From NCBI GenBank assembly GCA_021307315.1, contig JAJSPD010000013.1, positions 434,001-498,000 on the forward strand: a stretch of 64,000 bases of DNA, written 5' to 3'. Below, in pieces: positions 23,217-35,322 of the stretch. The notes beneath the pieces were generated by a model. It was not told the origin of the DNA. It worked only from the letters and a program-made list of their open reading frames with translations, and searched no databases. Numbering within the stretch: position 1 is the stretch's first letter; every line of letters begins with the position of its first letter. The position numbers and the translations under genes are program-made. This stretch comes from Bisporella sp. PMI_857. Taxonomy: Eukaryota > Ascomycota > Leotiomycetes > Helotiales > Helotiaceae.

Positions 23217-25050
23217 TCAAGCAGGGATTCTCACATAGCCTCCGACTATATTGGGGCTTTCTAGCCCTTCCATTCCATGTCCATTTTCTTGCGCGGAGTT
23301 CCCGTTTGTGAGCCGAAACGCTGAATTGTCAGGCGGCCGCTGGGATATGCTATTCATATCTACATAATCCTCTTCCATATCAGCGTCGGCGTCAGCATCT
23401 GGGTCACTTCCCATATCTGCTCCGTTTGTTACTGTTGAATTCGTATGGTGTTGCGCGTGATTCTGATTTTTATTATGAGTTTGTGATGTATGATTTTGAG
23501 ACCGAGGTGGCTCTAGGCTCTGGGGGCCTGTCCCTCCGGCCTGTGGTGTAGATATGTGTGATACTCCGACAGTAGAATCACTGCTCAACGAACGCTGGCC
23601 ATTTATACCAATATTACGGCCCCTTGCTTCTTTCACCACGCCTTTCCAACGTCCAATAGCTCGCTGAACCACTACATCGATATGCAAATTACGATCCATA
23701 TAGCTATAGCCTATGCTGGATTTGTTAAGTGAGGACTCTGCCAGGTCTGTCATGAGTTTAGATTCCAAAGGCAATGTTCCTGGAGGCATCAACTTGAACT
23801 CTCTTGGGTGCTGTAGTCTAGACAATTCATCCACTTGTAGCCTAAGATGTGCAGTCTCCTGCTCTGCAAGCTCTTTCTCTCTCCTTAATTTGTCGACCTC
23901 TTCTGATTTCCTTCCAACGCTCCGAGCTAGTTCTAGAGTCCAAATTTCTGTTTGTTTTGAAGTTGGAAGAGAGCTCCAGCGAGTAAACACTTGTTGCAAG
24001 TGGTCAGATATTTTGGACTCGAGGTCTGCTGCAGCGGCTTCTGCACGTTGAACAATCTCAGAGGGGTCATCCATTTGCTGAAAAGAGGCTGGAGGCGGGT
24101 ATGATAGATCCTCCATTGGTACCATAGTAGCAATTGCACAAGAATTACGCCAATTATGTATCGCTGATGAGAAATGCGCCCGCAGTGCTTGATACTGCAT
24201 TTCGCTAGGAGGAAGAATTGACCACGAGCCTGATGTGGCAAGAGGATGTGATTGTTGAAGCATCGGAGGAGGAGGCAGACAATGCAGAGTAAGGGAGGGA
24301 AAATCAAGAGACAGCGGGTCGTAGTCGAATATTGAAGGGCCTTCTATTCGTTGTCTGTGACTGTCAGTTTGCTTCAATGTATGCTGTAAGTGGTACATAC
24401 TTGGCTGCGCGTATGCTACCCATTAGTTCTCGTAATGCCAGCTCCGCCGCTCGCGCATTGTCCAAAGCATCCACCATCTTTTGCTTTTGATCGAAGGCTG
24501 TTTTCGCTAGCACCTGCTTGCTAACGGACCTATTCCGACCTTCAACTCTTCTGGACGCATCTCTCTCCTCACCATCATAGCCCCGTATTGAATCTCCATT
24601 TCTCGCTGGAGGAATATTATTCATGACGCCGGTGGCCTCCCACGAAGCCTTATTGAGATAGATTTTCTCTCTTCCTCTATTGTAGTTTGGATCCATGTTC
24701 TCTCGCCTTAGACTCGGAGATCTGGGAATCTCGAGTTCAGGGGGAGGACTTCGTGGCTCCTGCGTCCCTGGCGTACCTGCCGGTGTGGAATCTTCTCTTC
24801 TGGACATAGAGTTTCTGGGCTGTCTTCTCGTGATTCCGCCACGAATCTTGCGAATCTCGATAACATCATGCAGTCCGTCTGGGGGCTTGGGGTTCTTCTC
24901 CTTTATGTAGAGGTCGAGGTGACGCCCCAAGGACGAGGAAGTAAATTGCTGATGGCAGAATGGGCATTGCTTGTCTTTCGGTGCCGCTGCCTTTCCTCCG
25001 TTTACTGATGTATCCGCAGTCGAGCCCGGAGTTCCAACTTGCTCAGCCAT
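23217..25050 (-). CDS. Conserved ascomycete C2HC-type zinc-finger coiled-coil protein
   Basis: Function unknown. Exons 25050-24401 and 24354-23217 give 595 residues. Near the N-terminus is a compact metal-binding motif, CPFCHQQFTSSSLGRHLDLY (residues 29-48), followed by KEKNPKPPDG and an Arg-rich ITRRQPR segment. I recall this block as strongly conserved in uncharacterised ascomycete proteins. The middle has a predicted coiled coil (LARSVGRKSEEVDKLRREKE and following heptads, roughly residues 370-420). The C-terminus is Asn/His/Gln-rich and has an Asp-Ala repeat (DPDADADADMEEDYVD). The finger plus coiled coil suggests a nuclear scaffold, but that is inference only. Confidence 0.85.
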
Positions 25051-25825
25051 ATCTGTTGCATTCGTGCTCGAAGGGAAAAGGTCAGCGCATCTGCGTATTC
25101 GTACAGAACGTGTTGATGTAGTTCAGAGTTCTTATTAATTTAGACTTGTGCAGGTTTCAAAGTTGCGTAAAAGATCACTTAGGGGCAGATTTCATAGAAT
25201 CCAAGATTAAAGGACCAATTTGTAGGAGTTCAAGGGGTCTGGTCTGCAGCTCAAATTATATTGTTCATCCCCTCTGGGCCAAAAGCGCAGGGGTCTTTGG
25301 TGGTACGGAAATACGACGGGTCAGCCCTTGCTAGGCGTAAATCATCTACCAAGCCCTTATTAACAAATCCAGGGGCTCTAGGCGCGAGTAGCTGGAAGTA
25401 ATTTTTATGTCTATACACAATAGACCAGAGGATGTTCAAAAACATTCTTAGCCGCTGAAATTTAAACAGATTTATCCTTAAAAACGAGCCGCATTTAAAT
25501 ATCTTGCCGAGAAATAGCTGCTTCTACACGAGACATGCATATGAGCACTTCGTTCCGTGATACTAGCACAAATGACTTCCTATTTTAATGGCAATGACTT
25601 GTCCCGATCGATGAAGTAAGAATATACTAAAGATACCCCAATGAGGCACGAACGCAAATCTAATTCGTATACATGATTTGGGATGCAGTCTCATGTTCAT
25701 GCTATCTATAGAGGTCGCCCTCATAATGTTAGAAGACAATCTTCTCTAAACTTTATCAATGCTAGAAAGCAACTGTGCGAAGATGCAACTCGATGACATA
25801 TAGTCCGTAAGAATCCCATGGACAA
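25051..25825. other. Gene-free interval
   Basis: The upstream region of the C2HC protein gene and the 3' flank of rei1, both on the minus strand. AT-rich, with no coding signal recognised. Confidence 0.5.
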
Positions 25826-27560
25826 CTACTGCAGCAGAGGGTCCTAGATAAGGTTAGTACCGTGGTAAATTTAAATTTGGCCTAGTAAAAACATACCCTA
25901 AAGTGCTTCTGCATGTTGCTTTGCTTGTTATTACCCCATTGGTACTTCCGCCTCTCTCGCTCCTCGACTCTCCTGGACCGCTTCTCGGCAGCTTGTACCT
26001 CCTTGACCTTCTCAGTAGTGACGCCAATCATTCCCAGATTGGTACGAGGGACCACTGCCCGACCACGGCCATTCTGATTCCGACGTGCAACTTGTTGATC
26101 CGTCATATCTTCGTCTGAGCCACTACCATCTCCTGCTTCAATGGCAAGCCGTTCTTGTTCTTGTCTCTCAGCAGGTGTTGGATAGTTGTGAAGGTTTTGT
26201 TTATAATATCTGTTTAGTGACCGGTGACCGGCTGTACGACCCGAGGGAAGATGAAGTTCATATTCTGAGTAGAAGACAGCATGATTGTGCTTGTGGGCGT
26301 GAGAATGCCAACCATCCTTGTTGCGATGTGGCCGCGGATCTGAGTTTGTATGATGAGGATGTTGGTGAAGTTTTTCGTATTGGTGAGTCCGCTGGTCGAG
26401 GGGAAGAGCAGTGAGATCTTCCGAATCTAATGACGAGGCTGAGCTATCCGTTTCCCATCCATCTCCGTCTTCCACGCTTTCGTCTCCATCGTTATCAGTC
26501 GCTGTATTTCGTTTCGCGCCGAGTTTGACGCGTCTACTTTGACTCTTCTCTGCTGCGTCGTTCTCATCGTCCGACCCGTCCTCTGCATCGGAGTATGTGC
26601 TGGTAAAGTCATAAAATTCTCCAATCTCCAGTTGCTCCTCTTCCGTTTCAAACGGTATTTTGCAATGGCCCAGATCTCTCATGTGTGTCTGTAAGCCGAA
26701 TACACTTGTCTTGAGCTTGCCGCAGTAGAGGCATTCGTGGTATTCGTGAACCTTTTCATATAGAGATCCAATTAACCCCTCAAGGTTTACTAAATAGGCC
26801 TTCTCAGGAATGAACATTTCATGAATCTTCGCCATGTGGTCGGCATTTGTTTCGACTGAAGGAGACAGATAATTGCAAAATAGACAGAGCCTTAGGTTTG
26901 GTTTACCATCTTCAGTGACTGAAGATGCTGTCTTTATTGACCCTTCGTTTTGTTCAAGCTCTGCTGAGTGATGTGGCCGAGAAGGTCTCTTCGACACGGG
27001 TGGTGAGTCCTTCAAATTTGTTTTTTTGATGCCCTCCACAACTTCGTGAAACTCATCTTCAGCATCAGAGTCTATTGATTCGCTGACGGCAGGTTCCCCG
27101 AGTGAGAATGTCGAACCCATTATCGACTCAGTCTCATCATCTCCGCGCTTGCCACCAGCTTCGGCTAACTTCGCTTTGTGTTTTTGACTCCCAACATGAT
27201 TCTGATATGCATTCTCACTAAAGTAAGTTCGTTCACAAACGATACAGGATCTCTCATAGGCGGCTTTCGTCGCAGCTGCGTTTGAGGACGCTTGTGCTTG
27301 GAGGACTTTCTCAGTAAATACTTCGGATGTGATCGGTGGGAGAGAGGTGACACGGCGCTTGAGGTTGTACCGACTAATGACGAATTAGCAAATGAGGAAT
27401 AAAAGCATAGGACCAGAACTCACTGCCAGTCACTCCTCATATGACCTCTCTGCAATTCGCTGTTCCTAAACGCCACTTGACATGTATTGCAGGTATATGG
27501 ATGAGTTGAGCCGATGTCTGCTTGCGTAGCAGGAACTCTGCTTGCACTTATTGAAGCCAT
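25826..27560 (-). CDS. rei1: Cytoplasmic 60S biogenesis factor REI1/REH1-like
   Basis: A late pre-60S maturation factor that acts in the cytoplasm and helps release export factors. Exons 27560-27424, 27373-25897 and 25843-25826 give 543 residues. Four C2H2-type fingers are visible: YTCNTCQVAFRN near residue 22 (His pairs in GHMRSDWH), SCIVCERTYFSENAYQNH, LCLFCNYLSPSVETNADH, and ECLYCGKLKTSVFGLQTH. An acidic middle (YSDAEDGSDDENDA) and a basic C-terminal region follow. The last exon is only 18 nt and encodes DPLLQ plus stop, completing the conserved HFRDPLLQ end; this fixes the final intron. The start is the ATG just before ASISASRV. Orthology is clear; REI1 versus its paralogue REH1 is not distinguished. 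Confidence 0.95.
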
Positions 27561-28566
27561 GATATTTTCAATACAGCAGACTGGCCGTGGATCTCTTTTC
27601 TCAACTGATCTGAATTGTTCCAAAAGTTATGGTGAGGGAAGGAAGTGGGGTGGGGGGGTTAAATTGTAATCGATAAGCTAGTGCGTCTTTTAAGTCAACA
27701 GAGAATTAGGCCGAGTCGTGGCGATGTGTATTTGAAAGCACGAAATCGACCAAGAAAATTCACCCATGAAAGACACTCAGACGTGTTGAGTCGAATGGGT
27801 AGAATGTTTGTTTGATGCTAGACTGAATACGGCAAAAAGAATTGCGCTGCGAAAAACCGAATGTGGGATAGAAAAATATGCGGATCGTGCGTCATAAATT
27901 GCTTTTTTTTTATGCAAGGCTTTGCCTCGTCCTTTCGTGCAATTTTGGGTGGCCCAGGATGACTAACAGGCAGTTGATATGATATTGGTTCGACTTTTGA
28001 ATCGATATGGTCGTAGCTTCTCTCTAAGTACTCGTAATGAAATATCTTATTTGGTCGGAGTTAGGTCACCCCTTAGCAATAGTGCCGTAGAAATCAGACA
28101 ACCGTAGTCATATGTACATTCTACTTGTATGTGATTCGATCAAAACAGTCGCATCTAATTAATGATGGTCAGCATTTGTTGTTCCTGTGCTTCGACCTGT
28201 GGCTGTGCATCTTGACAAGGGCAAGGGCACCTCGCACCTCACAGACGCCAGACCAGCACCTACGTATTATCGCCAGGCACCGCAATAATATCCCACCACA
28301 TCCGACTCAACCGTGAACAATACTTTGAAACATTGCATGGAAAGTGATCTCTATAGCAGAGGCCGAGATTGAATCTCCGCATATCCCTAGAGAGCACGCT
28401 CAAGCCATTGCATGCTTCAAAGTACTCCAAAGTTCTGTCATACGAGGCCAATCTCCCACAAGATTGACCCTTCTCTCACGGCGACACACCAGCGTCACTG
28501 TGTCAACAGTTTTGAGGGGCATTCATTTTACCACGAGCCTGGGTTGCGCAGACGAGGATTAGCGGA
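27561..28566. promoter_or_regulatory. Divergent promoter region, rei1 / WASP
   Basis: Head-to-head spacer of 1 kb between two conserved genes. It includes a G run near 27650 and a T run near 27903-27911. No gene is supported inside it. Confidence 0.5.
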
Positions 28567-30657
28567 ATGCCGTCCATACTCTCTGACGAGGACAAGGAGA
28601 CGGTCAAACGGCAGGTTCCAAAGGCTTCCAACAAGATCCAAGCCGTAGCTGTAGCTCGTCTCTATGTTGCGTACCCCAATCGCAGCAGATGGATATATAC
28701 GGGCCTACAAGGCGCAATAGTGCTTGCAAACGATTTAGTAGGGAATACATACTGGCTCAAGCTAGTGGATATCGCTGTGCGTATATCATATTTGGCCGTC
28801 TAAAGCATGGGGAAGACAGCTAACATACTACAGCCGACCGGACGAGGGGTAATATGGGACCAGGAGATTTATGATACTTGGTCATACAACCAAGACCGAA
28901 CATTTTTTCACACCTTCGAGACCGAGGACTGTTTGGCTGGTTTATCATTTGTGGATGAAAAGGAAGCCAAAACCTTCTTGAAGAAGATGAATGACAGAGA
29001 GAAGAATGCCAGTAAAGCAACAAAAGCCACGAAATTTGGAGGCTCAGGTCAGCCGGCTCAAAGAACAGGTTTATTAGGAGGTTTATTTGGCGGACACAGG
29101 CATTCGTCGGCGACTCTACAATCTCCTCCAGAATCCCCGAGTTACGTCTTACCACCAGCGCAAAGCGTCAGAGCCCCTGTCGTTCAAAATGGAGAGAGGT
29201 CTGAATTTGCTGCGCTTGATGCTATTGATTCAAATTGGAGGGAGGCATGGGGAGATGACTTGAAAGGGATGGGAATCACAGATGACTTGATTCGGGACAA
29301 CCAAGATTTCATTGCGGATTACATTCGAGAACAACAAGCCGCTCAAGGTACTGCACCTCCAAATGGTATCGAGAATCAGAGAGCTAGAGCTCCTCCACCG
29401 CCACCACCTGCCGCACCACCCTCCCGAACACGGTCAGAAAGTCCCCAGATTGCACCAGCAAGTCGAGGTGCGCCTCCAGCTCCACCGCCAGCCAGAAGAT
29501 CTGCTGCCAAAGCCGATACGCCAACCAAACAAGAAACTCCCCCACGAGAGCCTTCACCGCCACGTGGCCCACCTCCACCCAGATTTGCAGTCCCGCCTCC
29601 TCTCGCAGATGCAGGTAAACTTGCATATTCCAATAATAGAGCTCCTTCCCGACCACACGCTACGTCGGTTTCGAATCCTGGGCCTCCACCGCCACCCAGA
29701 CCACCTAAAACTCCAATGGATGATTATGAACCGGGAGAAAGCGGCTCTAAATTTGGTGTTCCGCCTCCGTTTATTGGCGCAAGAACTACTGCACCACCGA
29801 CACCAAGCAGAGGGCCCGTTCCGCCTCCACCTCCAATGCGTAACCAGCCAGCTCCTCAGCAAAGTCAGGCCCATGCTATTCCTCCTCCAACAGCAGGCCC
29901 GCCTCCGCCTTTGCCTCCCAAAGCCGGCGGAGCGCCACCCTTACCGCCCGTATCAAGCCGTCCTGTTCCTCCGCCGCCAACCAGACAAGCAAATATACCC
30001 GCGCCTCCGCCTTTGCCTCAGTCAAATGCTCCATCATTACCACCAACAAGCGCACCTATACCTCCACCATTGCCGCCATCAAATGCGCCTCCACTTCCGC
30101 AAACGAGCGCTCCGGGAATTCCGCCTCCGCCGCCCATGCCGTCTTCAAGCAACAGTGCTCCACCGCCTCCTCCTCCTCCACCGCCTATGCCATCGTCAAA
30201 CAACAATGTTCCACCACCTCCTCCACCGCCACCCATGCCAGTCGGCGGGGGTCCTCCAGCACCGCCTCCCCCTCCACCAAACAGGGATTCTGGATATGCA
30301 TCAGGTGTTCCAGCTCCAGCTTTGCCACAGCCTGCTGGGGATCGTGCAAACTTACTGGCTGGCATTCAGAATGCTGGTGGTATTAGAGCCTTGAAGAAGG
30401 TCGACAAAAGTCAAGTTCGTGATCGAAGCGCAGCTGTTATACCTGGAGGAGACACTGGTCCAGCTGGCAGTGGATTGCCTCCGACAGGCGCAGGGGGTGC
30501 GGCTGGCGGAGGCGGAATGGCTGACGCATTGGCCGCTGCGTTGAACAAGCGGAAGCAGAAAGTCAGCGCTAGTGGTGAGTATACCATCCATTTGATAATT
30601 CATAATTCATGCTAACGTAGCTGCTTAGATGACGAATCAGACAATGATGAATGGTAG
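28567..30657 (+). CDS. WASP/Las17 family actin nucleation-promoting factor
   Basis: Activates the Arp2/3 complex at endocytic actin patches. Exons 28567-28776, 28834-30574 and 30629-30657 give 659 residues. The N-terminal WH1/EVH1 domain covers about residues 15-125 (GLQGAIVLANDLVG, VIWDQEIYDTWSYNQDRTFF, LSFVDEKEAKTFLKK) and binds WIP/verprolin. A very long proline-rich region (about 230-560) with poly-Pro runs would bind SH3 domains and profilin. A WH2 motif (LLAGIQNAGGIRALKKV) and a basic linker follow. The tiny last exon supplies the acidic Arp2/3-binding tail DDESDNDEW, with the essential terminal Trp. Retention of the last intron would replace this tail with an unrelated short end. Identification is secure. 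Confidence 0.96.
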
Positions 30658-31664
30658 GATAGTAAAGAGGGTCAGTATATGAGAGTTCGTCACGAACCTC
30701 AAGCAAGGTTTACAACAACAGCTCAAAGCAAGAGGAGCTTTCGGGTCCTAAGTGTCGTCAAAGTTTGAACGTAGATTGGGGACGCTGTAATATACTTTGA
30801 TGCCGGAACGGTATGGTGCTAGGGGAAATGCGGAGCTTTATATATAAAACTCAAATGCAAACTCTCCAAGGAGTGGAGAGCACATTCCCAGATATAAATT
30901 GACCATGATTATAATGTATCACCTCGGCTTTCTTCTGGTCTCTTTTCTACTGGTTCTCTCAGCACTAGATATCCCTCGTAACTCTTGCGGCTTTCATTCG
31001 TTCATAATTTATCAGCACTGAATGACCTTGCGGCCATCCTTTAGGAAAAGGATGTTTGGATGTTTGTCATAATGGCTCACATAATATGAAGGTAAAGCCT
31101 AACATAATATAGTGTCCGACAATATACACATTTTAAGACTACCAGAGACAGATAGTATATATATCGAGTAAGCATTACTTCAAGTACATCCGTGGGAAAC
31201 TCGTAAATCGGGTCGTGCACTGCTACCTTCATGTATCATATCAACTGGCCACTTCGGCAAGGAAGATGAAAGAAGCCATGGTTAGGTTCGACATAATCGC
31301 ACAAGCCGTCATTGCGAAGTATGGTTCTTGGTAGGAGAGATCTGGACCTTTTCAAAGTAGCGGGGGGCCTAGACACTTTGAGATAGAGGACTTATTCTTG
31401 GAAATCACGGTATGCAGCTTTGACATCTGATAGGCTTACAAATACGCTCGACTTGACCTTAACCTTGTTTTCTCAGTGCCGATAATAAGGCTGTATACTC
31501 GTGCTAATCTCTATACAGCTCTCTACTCTTGAAAGACTGTGCAACTTCATGCCCAATTTCCAGCTCCAGAGCCACCTTAGGAAGATATTGAAAAGGAGAG
31601 AATTTTTATAGACCTCTATTCTTTGCTTTAATCTACTTATTTACAGTTGTCGCTCGGTTCTCCC
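30658..31664. other. Convergent gene-free interval
   Basis: Both neighbours end here (WASP and the SRR1-like gene). No coding frame or repeat was recognised in about 1 kb. Confidence 0.5.
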
Positions 31665-32697
31665 TCAACCTCGACTGAAACTGCCTTTCCATTTTCCGCC
31701 AGTGATGAACTGCGAATTGTAGTCGTTCGTAACTCGCTGTTTACCGGATCGGGCAAAGCTCTTTCGCAACTGTAGCGTCTTTTGTACAGCTTCGTCATCG
31801 AGGTTGGCTTGCCACATAAAGCCGAGGTCAATCCTTGAATTACCTAGAGCTGGTACAGGTGCGGACTCGCGGCTGAATACAAATTCTTCAAGGTGTTCCA
31901 TCAGATGGGACCATGATGCCTCGGGGTACCACTACAAAGTCAGCATACAATACCACTGATTGCTTTATATATCTTTGCAACTTACTAGCATCGAGTACGA
32001 GATGTAGCCAAGCAGATCATTACCTAAGTAAAGAGCGGGCTTGATCAAACAAACTGCCTCAAGTACGACGAAGCACGGGAGATATGGTGCGAACAATAAT
32101 GTTGAGCCCGAAATGTCACTTGTAACAACAGGGCTATCTGGGATATCATCGTCAGGGGTGGGAACCACTGAATGACCCCTTGTCTCGAGAAATAGCTGAT
32201 CTGCTTCGGTAAACAGTGGTTCTTGGAATCGAACATTATCGATGGTAAACCTCTCACCTGTATGCTGATTAGCGAACCGCTTCTTCAAGCACCTCATAGG
32301 AAGACGTACGAAGGCACTCCAGCACAGTTTCAAATATGATCAGCTGGTAAAGCGACCGATTCCTCTTTTTCCCAGATCCAACCGGTTCAAAGACCCTTTC
32401 ATCAGGATCACGGCCAAACGTTTTCTGATACCTTTTTGATCTTTTCTTTTCACTACAGCCACGGAGCGGATGTGATCGTGTCTCTTCAATGCTACCAAGT
32501 CCAAGGCAAACCGCAGAATCAATGAAGATTTCTTTATTGGGCAGTATATCTTGATGAAGCTGTTTGATCAGATGGGACTTTTGAGGTGAGGCATTCCATT
32601 CCTTCCGAAGACGCTTATGTTTTGCGTAAAGTTTGTTCACGACTCTATCGGAACCCGCGGTGACTTCTTCCATGCTGTTCGGAAAGATTTGGCTCAT
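31665..32697 (-). CDS. SRR1-like domain protein
   Basis: Belongs to the SRR1-like family (PF07985), named after a plant light/circadian protein; the yeast relative is linked to tubulin or heme-related phenotypes, and the molecular function is unknown. Exons 32697-32310, 32257-31986 and 31931-31665 give 308 residues. Family landmarks are the N-terminal AVCLGLGSIEE strand, LYQLIIFETVLECLR, then after the first splice RFTIDNVRFQEPLFTEADQLF, GHSVVPTPDD, and LYLGNDLLGYIS. The first intron has a GTACGT donor, and without it the two halves lie in different frames, which supports the model. The C-terminus after GKWKGSF is short. Confidence 0.88.
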
Positions 32698-34065
32698 AGT
32701 GTCCAGGTGATCTGCTTGTGATGAATATTATATTCAGTGTTCCTCCGTTGCAGATTGAATTGCATATAGCTTTTTTTAAGAAGGTTCGTGTTTAGGGGGT
32801 TCTAATTCTGTGCAGGCCTATATTTAAATAATAATGGGCAAGTATTGTTAAACTTTCACGTTTTTAGTTTTGCTTGGTGCGAATCAAGTCATTAGCGCAA
32901 CCAGATAAGTGATATAAGTTCAGCGGGTAGTCCAAAATATGCTTTTATAGGATTGTATATTACTCACAATGTTTAGAATAATCCTACACATCATAAAAGC
33001 GGTGATTTGAAATATTTTCTCAATTTTTGGTCTCTCACCGCAAAACCAATATTCCCTATTGTTTTGTTGTCTGAAATTACTATCTCTGTTTTCAAATTGT
33101 TGAGGCGTAATTTTGAGGTATGTATCTTCCCTTTGTCCTTCAAAAAAGGATGAGACGAGCACAGTTCTAGAATTCGATCATATTTCTTCGCCTGAAGAGG
33201 AAAAGCAAGAAGAATCAATATTGGAAGCTCAACCAGGTGTCGTGCACCGGATAGTTAAATCACGTGATAAATATAATCTAGTGTCTGTCAAAGTGACAAG
33301 AAGTTTACGGACATTCACATGTTGGCTCGAGTTCATAACTAAAAGTCGAAGAAAGTTGTGATTTCCAGAGCCTCTCTATTGCATGCTCTCATCTAGCTTT
33401 CGCAAACCAGCTTAATTTCTAAACCGTAGTAGTAGGCATCATATATTGCGGAGCGCACTGGTTTGGCTCGCTCAATATCGAAGCTTGTGTAACATGGCCG
33501 GGTAAACAAATACTAGACAGTCTGCTGTTAGGCATTTACCCGATCCGTTCAAGATTGTATCGAGGTCAGATTGATAGAAATCTCAGCACCAATATCTTGG
33601 GCGAAACTTGATGCCCCGAACATCTAATAGAGCAGACCTTCAGCTCAAGATGAAACCTAAGATCCAAAACATAAAAGCAATTCTCTTAACAAAAGCTCAT
33701 ATTCTCATGTATAAGAGTCTGATTTGAGGTCGTTCTTGAGCTCATGTATTTGCAGACTTTGGATGTACTGTGTAACCAAGATTTAGGCAGCCGCTGGTCG
33801 CCTAAGAGAGGTCCCATCTTTTCCAAGAGAGAGCAAAACCACCGCAGTATAAACTAGGGTACGATACCCGTCTACGCCAAAGTCCTCTCAGTTTTGAAGT
33901 ACATTAAATTTGCTTTTCTCTCATTTGCGTCATTCAACACTCCCGAAGTCGAGATCAAGGCTGAGCTCGTCAGGAATTCGCTGGTTTGACAAACAGGAGA
34001 CCTCCCTATCGGCACTAGGAAAGTTGGCGAAGACCGCAACTTTTGAACAGGAAGCTAGCGCTAAG
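32698..34065. other. Divergent gene-free interval
   Basis: Spacer of 1.37 kb between the SRR1-like gene and the 2EXR gene, which are transcribed outward. AT-rich in its left half. Short frames near 32920-33360 occur on both strands without recognisable motifs. An upstream extension of the 2EXR frame lacks an ATG. Confidence 0.45.
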
Positions 34066-35005
34066 ATGCCTCGACAACGCTCCGCTTCAGAGCCAGTTGC
34101 CAAGTTTACCTGTTTTCGTAAGCTGCCCACTGAGCTCCAACTCCTTATTTGGTCCTTTTGGCGCTCCGATCAACCCATAATATGCCATTACTTCAATTTA
34201 AGCAGCATGACACGTATCTACGCCGCCTACAACACTTCTTCCGGATCGTATATTCGCACCACCGTCAAGTCAGCCGAGCCCGATGCAGATGACCCGCTCG
34301 ATCCCATGGAGTACAAGATTCGCTTCACGAATCAGATCACTACTGTCACGGGAAAGCACGTTATGCTCCGTTCTATCTTCAGCCGTGGGATACTTGCTGG
34401 CAAAGGCTATAAAACCTTGGCGCCAGCTTGGGCGTGGGTTAACTTCGAGAAGGACGTTTTTGCTGTGGCTAATCTTGGGCATCGCTTCCCTGGAGAGCTA
34501 AGATATCTGTTCCATAACATTGGAGCGAAGATACCGAGGGATCTCCCTGGTGATCATTGGGCCCGACGAATTGAGAAACTTGCCTTACGCACTTACGAGA
34601 ATGCTAGCGTATTAACCATGCTTTCTGAGCTTGACCGTAAGGCTCTCGCTCAGTTGACCTCGTTGAAGCTTGTTTATATAGTTATTTGGGCCTGCCCTTA
34701 TTGTTCGGCCAGAAGTAAAGGTCTGGCTGACTATGAGGAGATGTTTGTGAATTTTGACAAGTACCATGTAGAGCATAGTCCTTATTGTCGGTGGTCTGAA
34801 CTTCTGTACGTCCTCGTTCATTCAACTTCAATTCATTCCATTTCTTACCCCTCAAAGACTTGTCTTGGTTCCACATGACTGTACAAGCTAATGGTTTTAT
34901 AGCCATGATCTGAAATCCTTCAAAACAATAGTGCAAGACGCTTTGAAGGGACGGAGTGTTGATGTTAGATTAGTGGCAACTATACAGAAGGGAACAGGCG
35001 GGTGA
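34066..35005 (+). CDS. 2EXR domain protein
   Basis: A member of the fungal 2EXR family, expanded in filamentous ascomycetes and without known function. Exons 34066-34805 and 34903-35005 give 280 residues. The family signature FRKLPTELQLLIW is at about residues 16-28, followed by the conserved VNFEKDVFAV segment; basic residues around it are typical.  The frame is open upstream to about 33910 but without ATG, so the start at 34066 is chosen. Splicing joins ELL to HDLKSFKTIV, and skipping it would end the protein in a low-complexity tail. Confidence 0.85.
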
Positions 35006-35322
35006 GTTCAAAGAAAGAAGGGGATAAGAAGATTACCGGCCGAGTCTTCCTAAAATGTGCAAAAGTATGCATTATGTGTTTGGTATGTTGTGTACTTGAA
35101 TGCTTGTCTTTTGATTCCCAGCTGAACGGTTGCGTCCATATTAGTAGACAGCTGAAACTTGTTGAAGGAATCGGTCTCTCTATTAATAATTCCTTAGAAT
35201 ATTGTATACTTGAAAAGGAGAAACTGGCCCAAAGACAAGCGGTGAATAGTTGAAGTGACATTCCAGGGTATAAATCTAATTTCACAAGCGGTAAACCAAA
35301 CGCCAACGTCATACATGCCATA
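35006..35322. other. Short convergent spacer
   Basis: 317 bases between the 3' ends of the 2EXR gene and ivy1. Nothing is seen besides the presumed terminators of both. Confidence 0.5.

Noticed and set aside
29376..30365. Long Gly-, Trp- and His-rich frames on both strands inside the WASP proline-rich region
   Set aside because: They are frame shadows of CCN repeats that encode polyproline; the WASP frame has recognisable domains at both ends.
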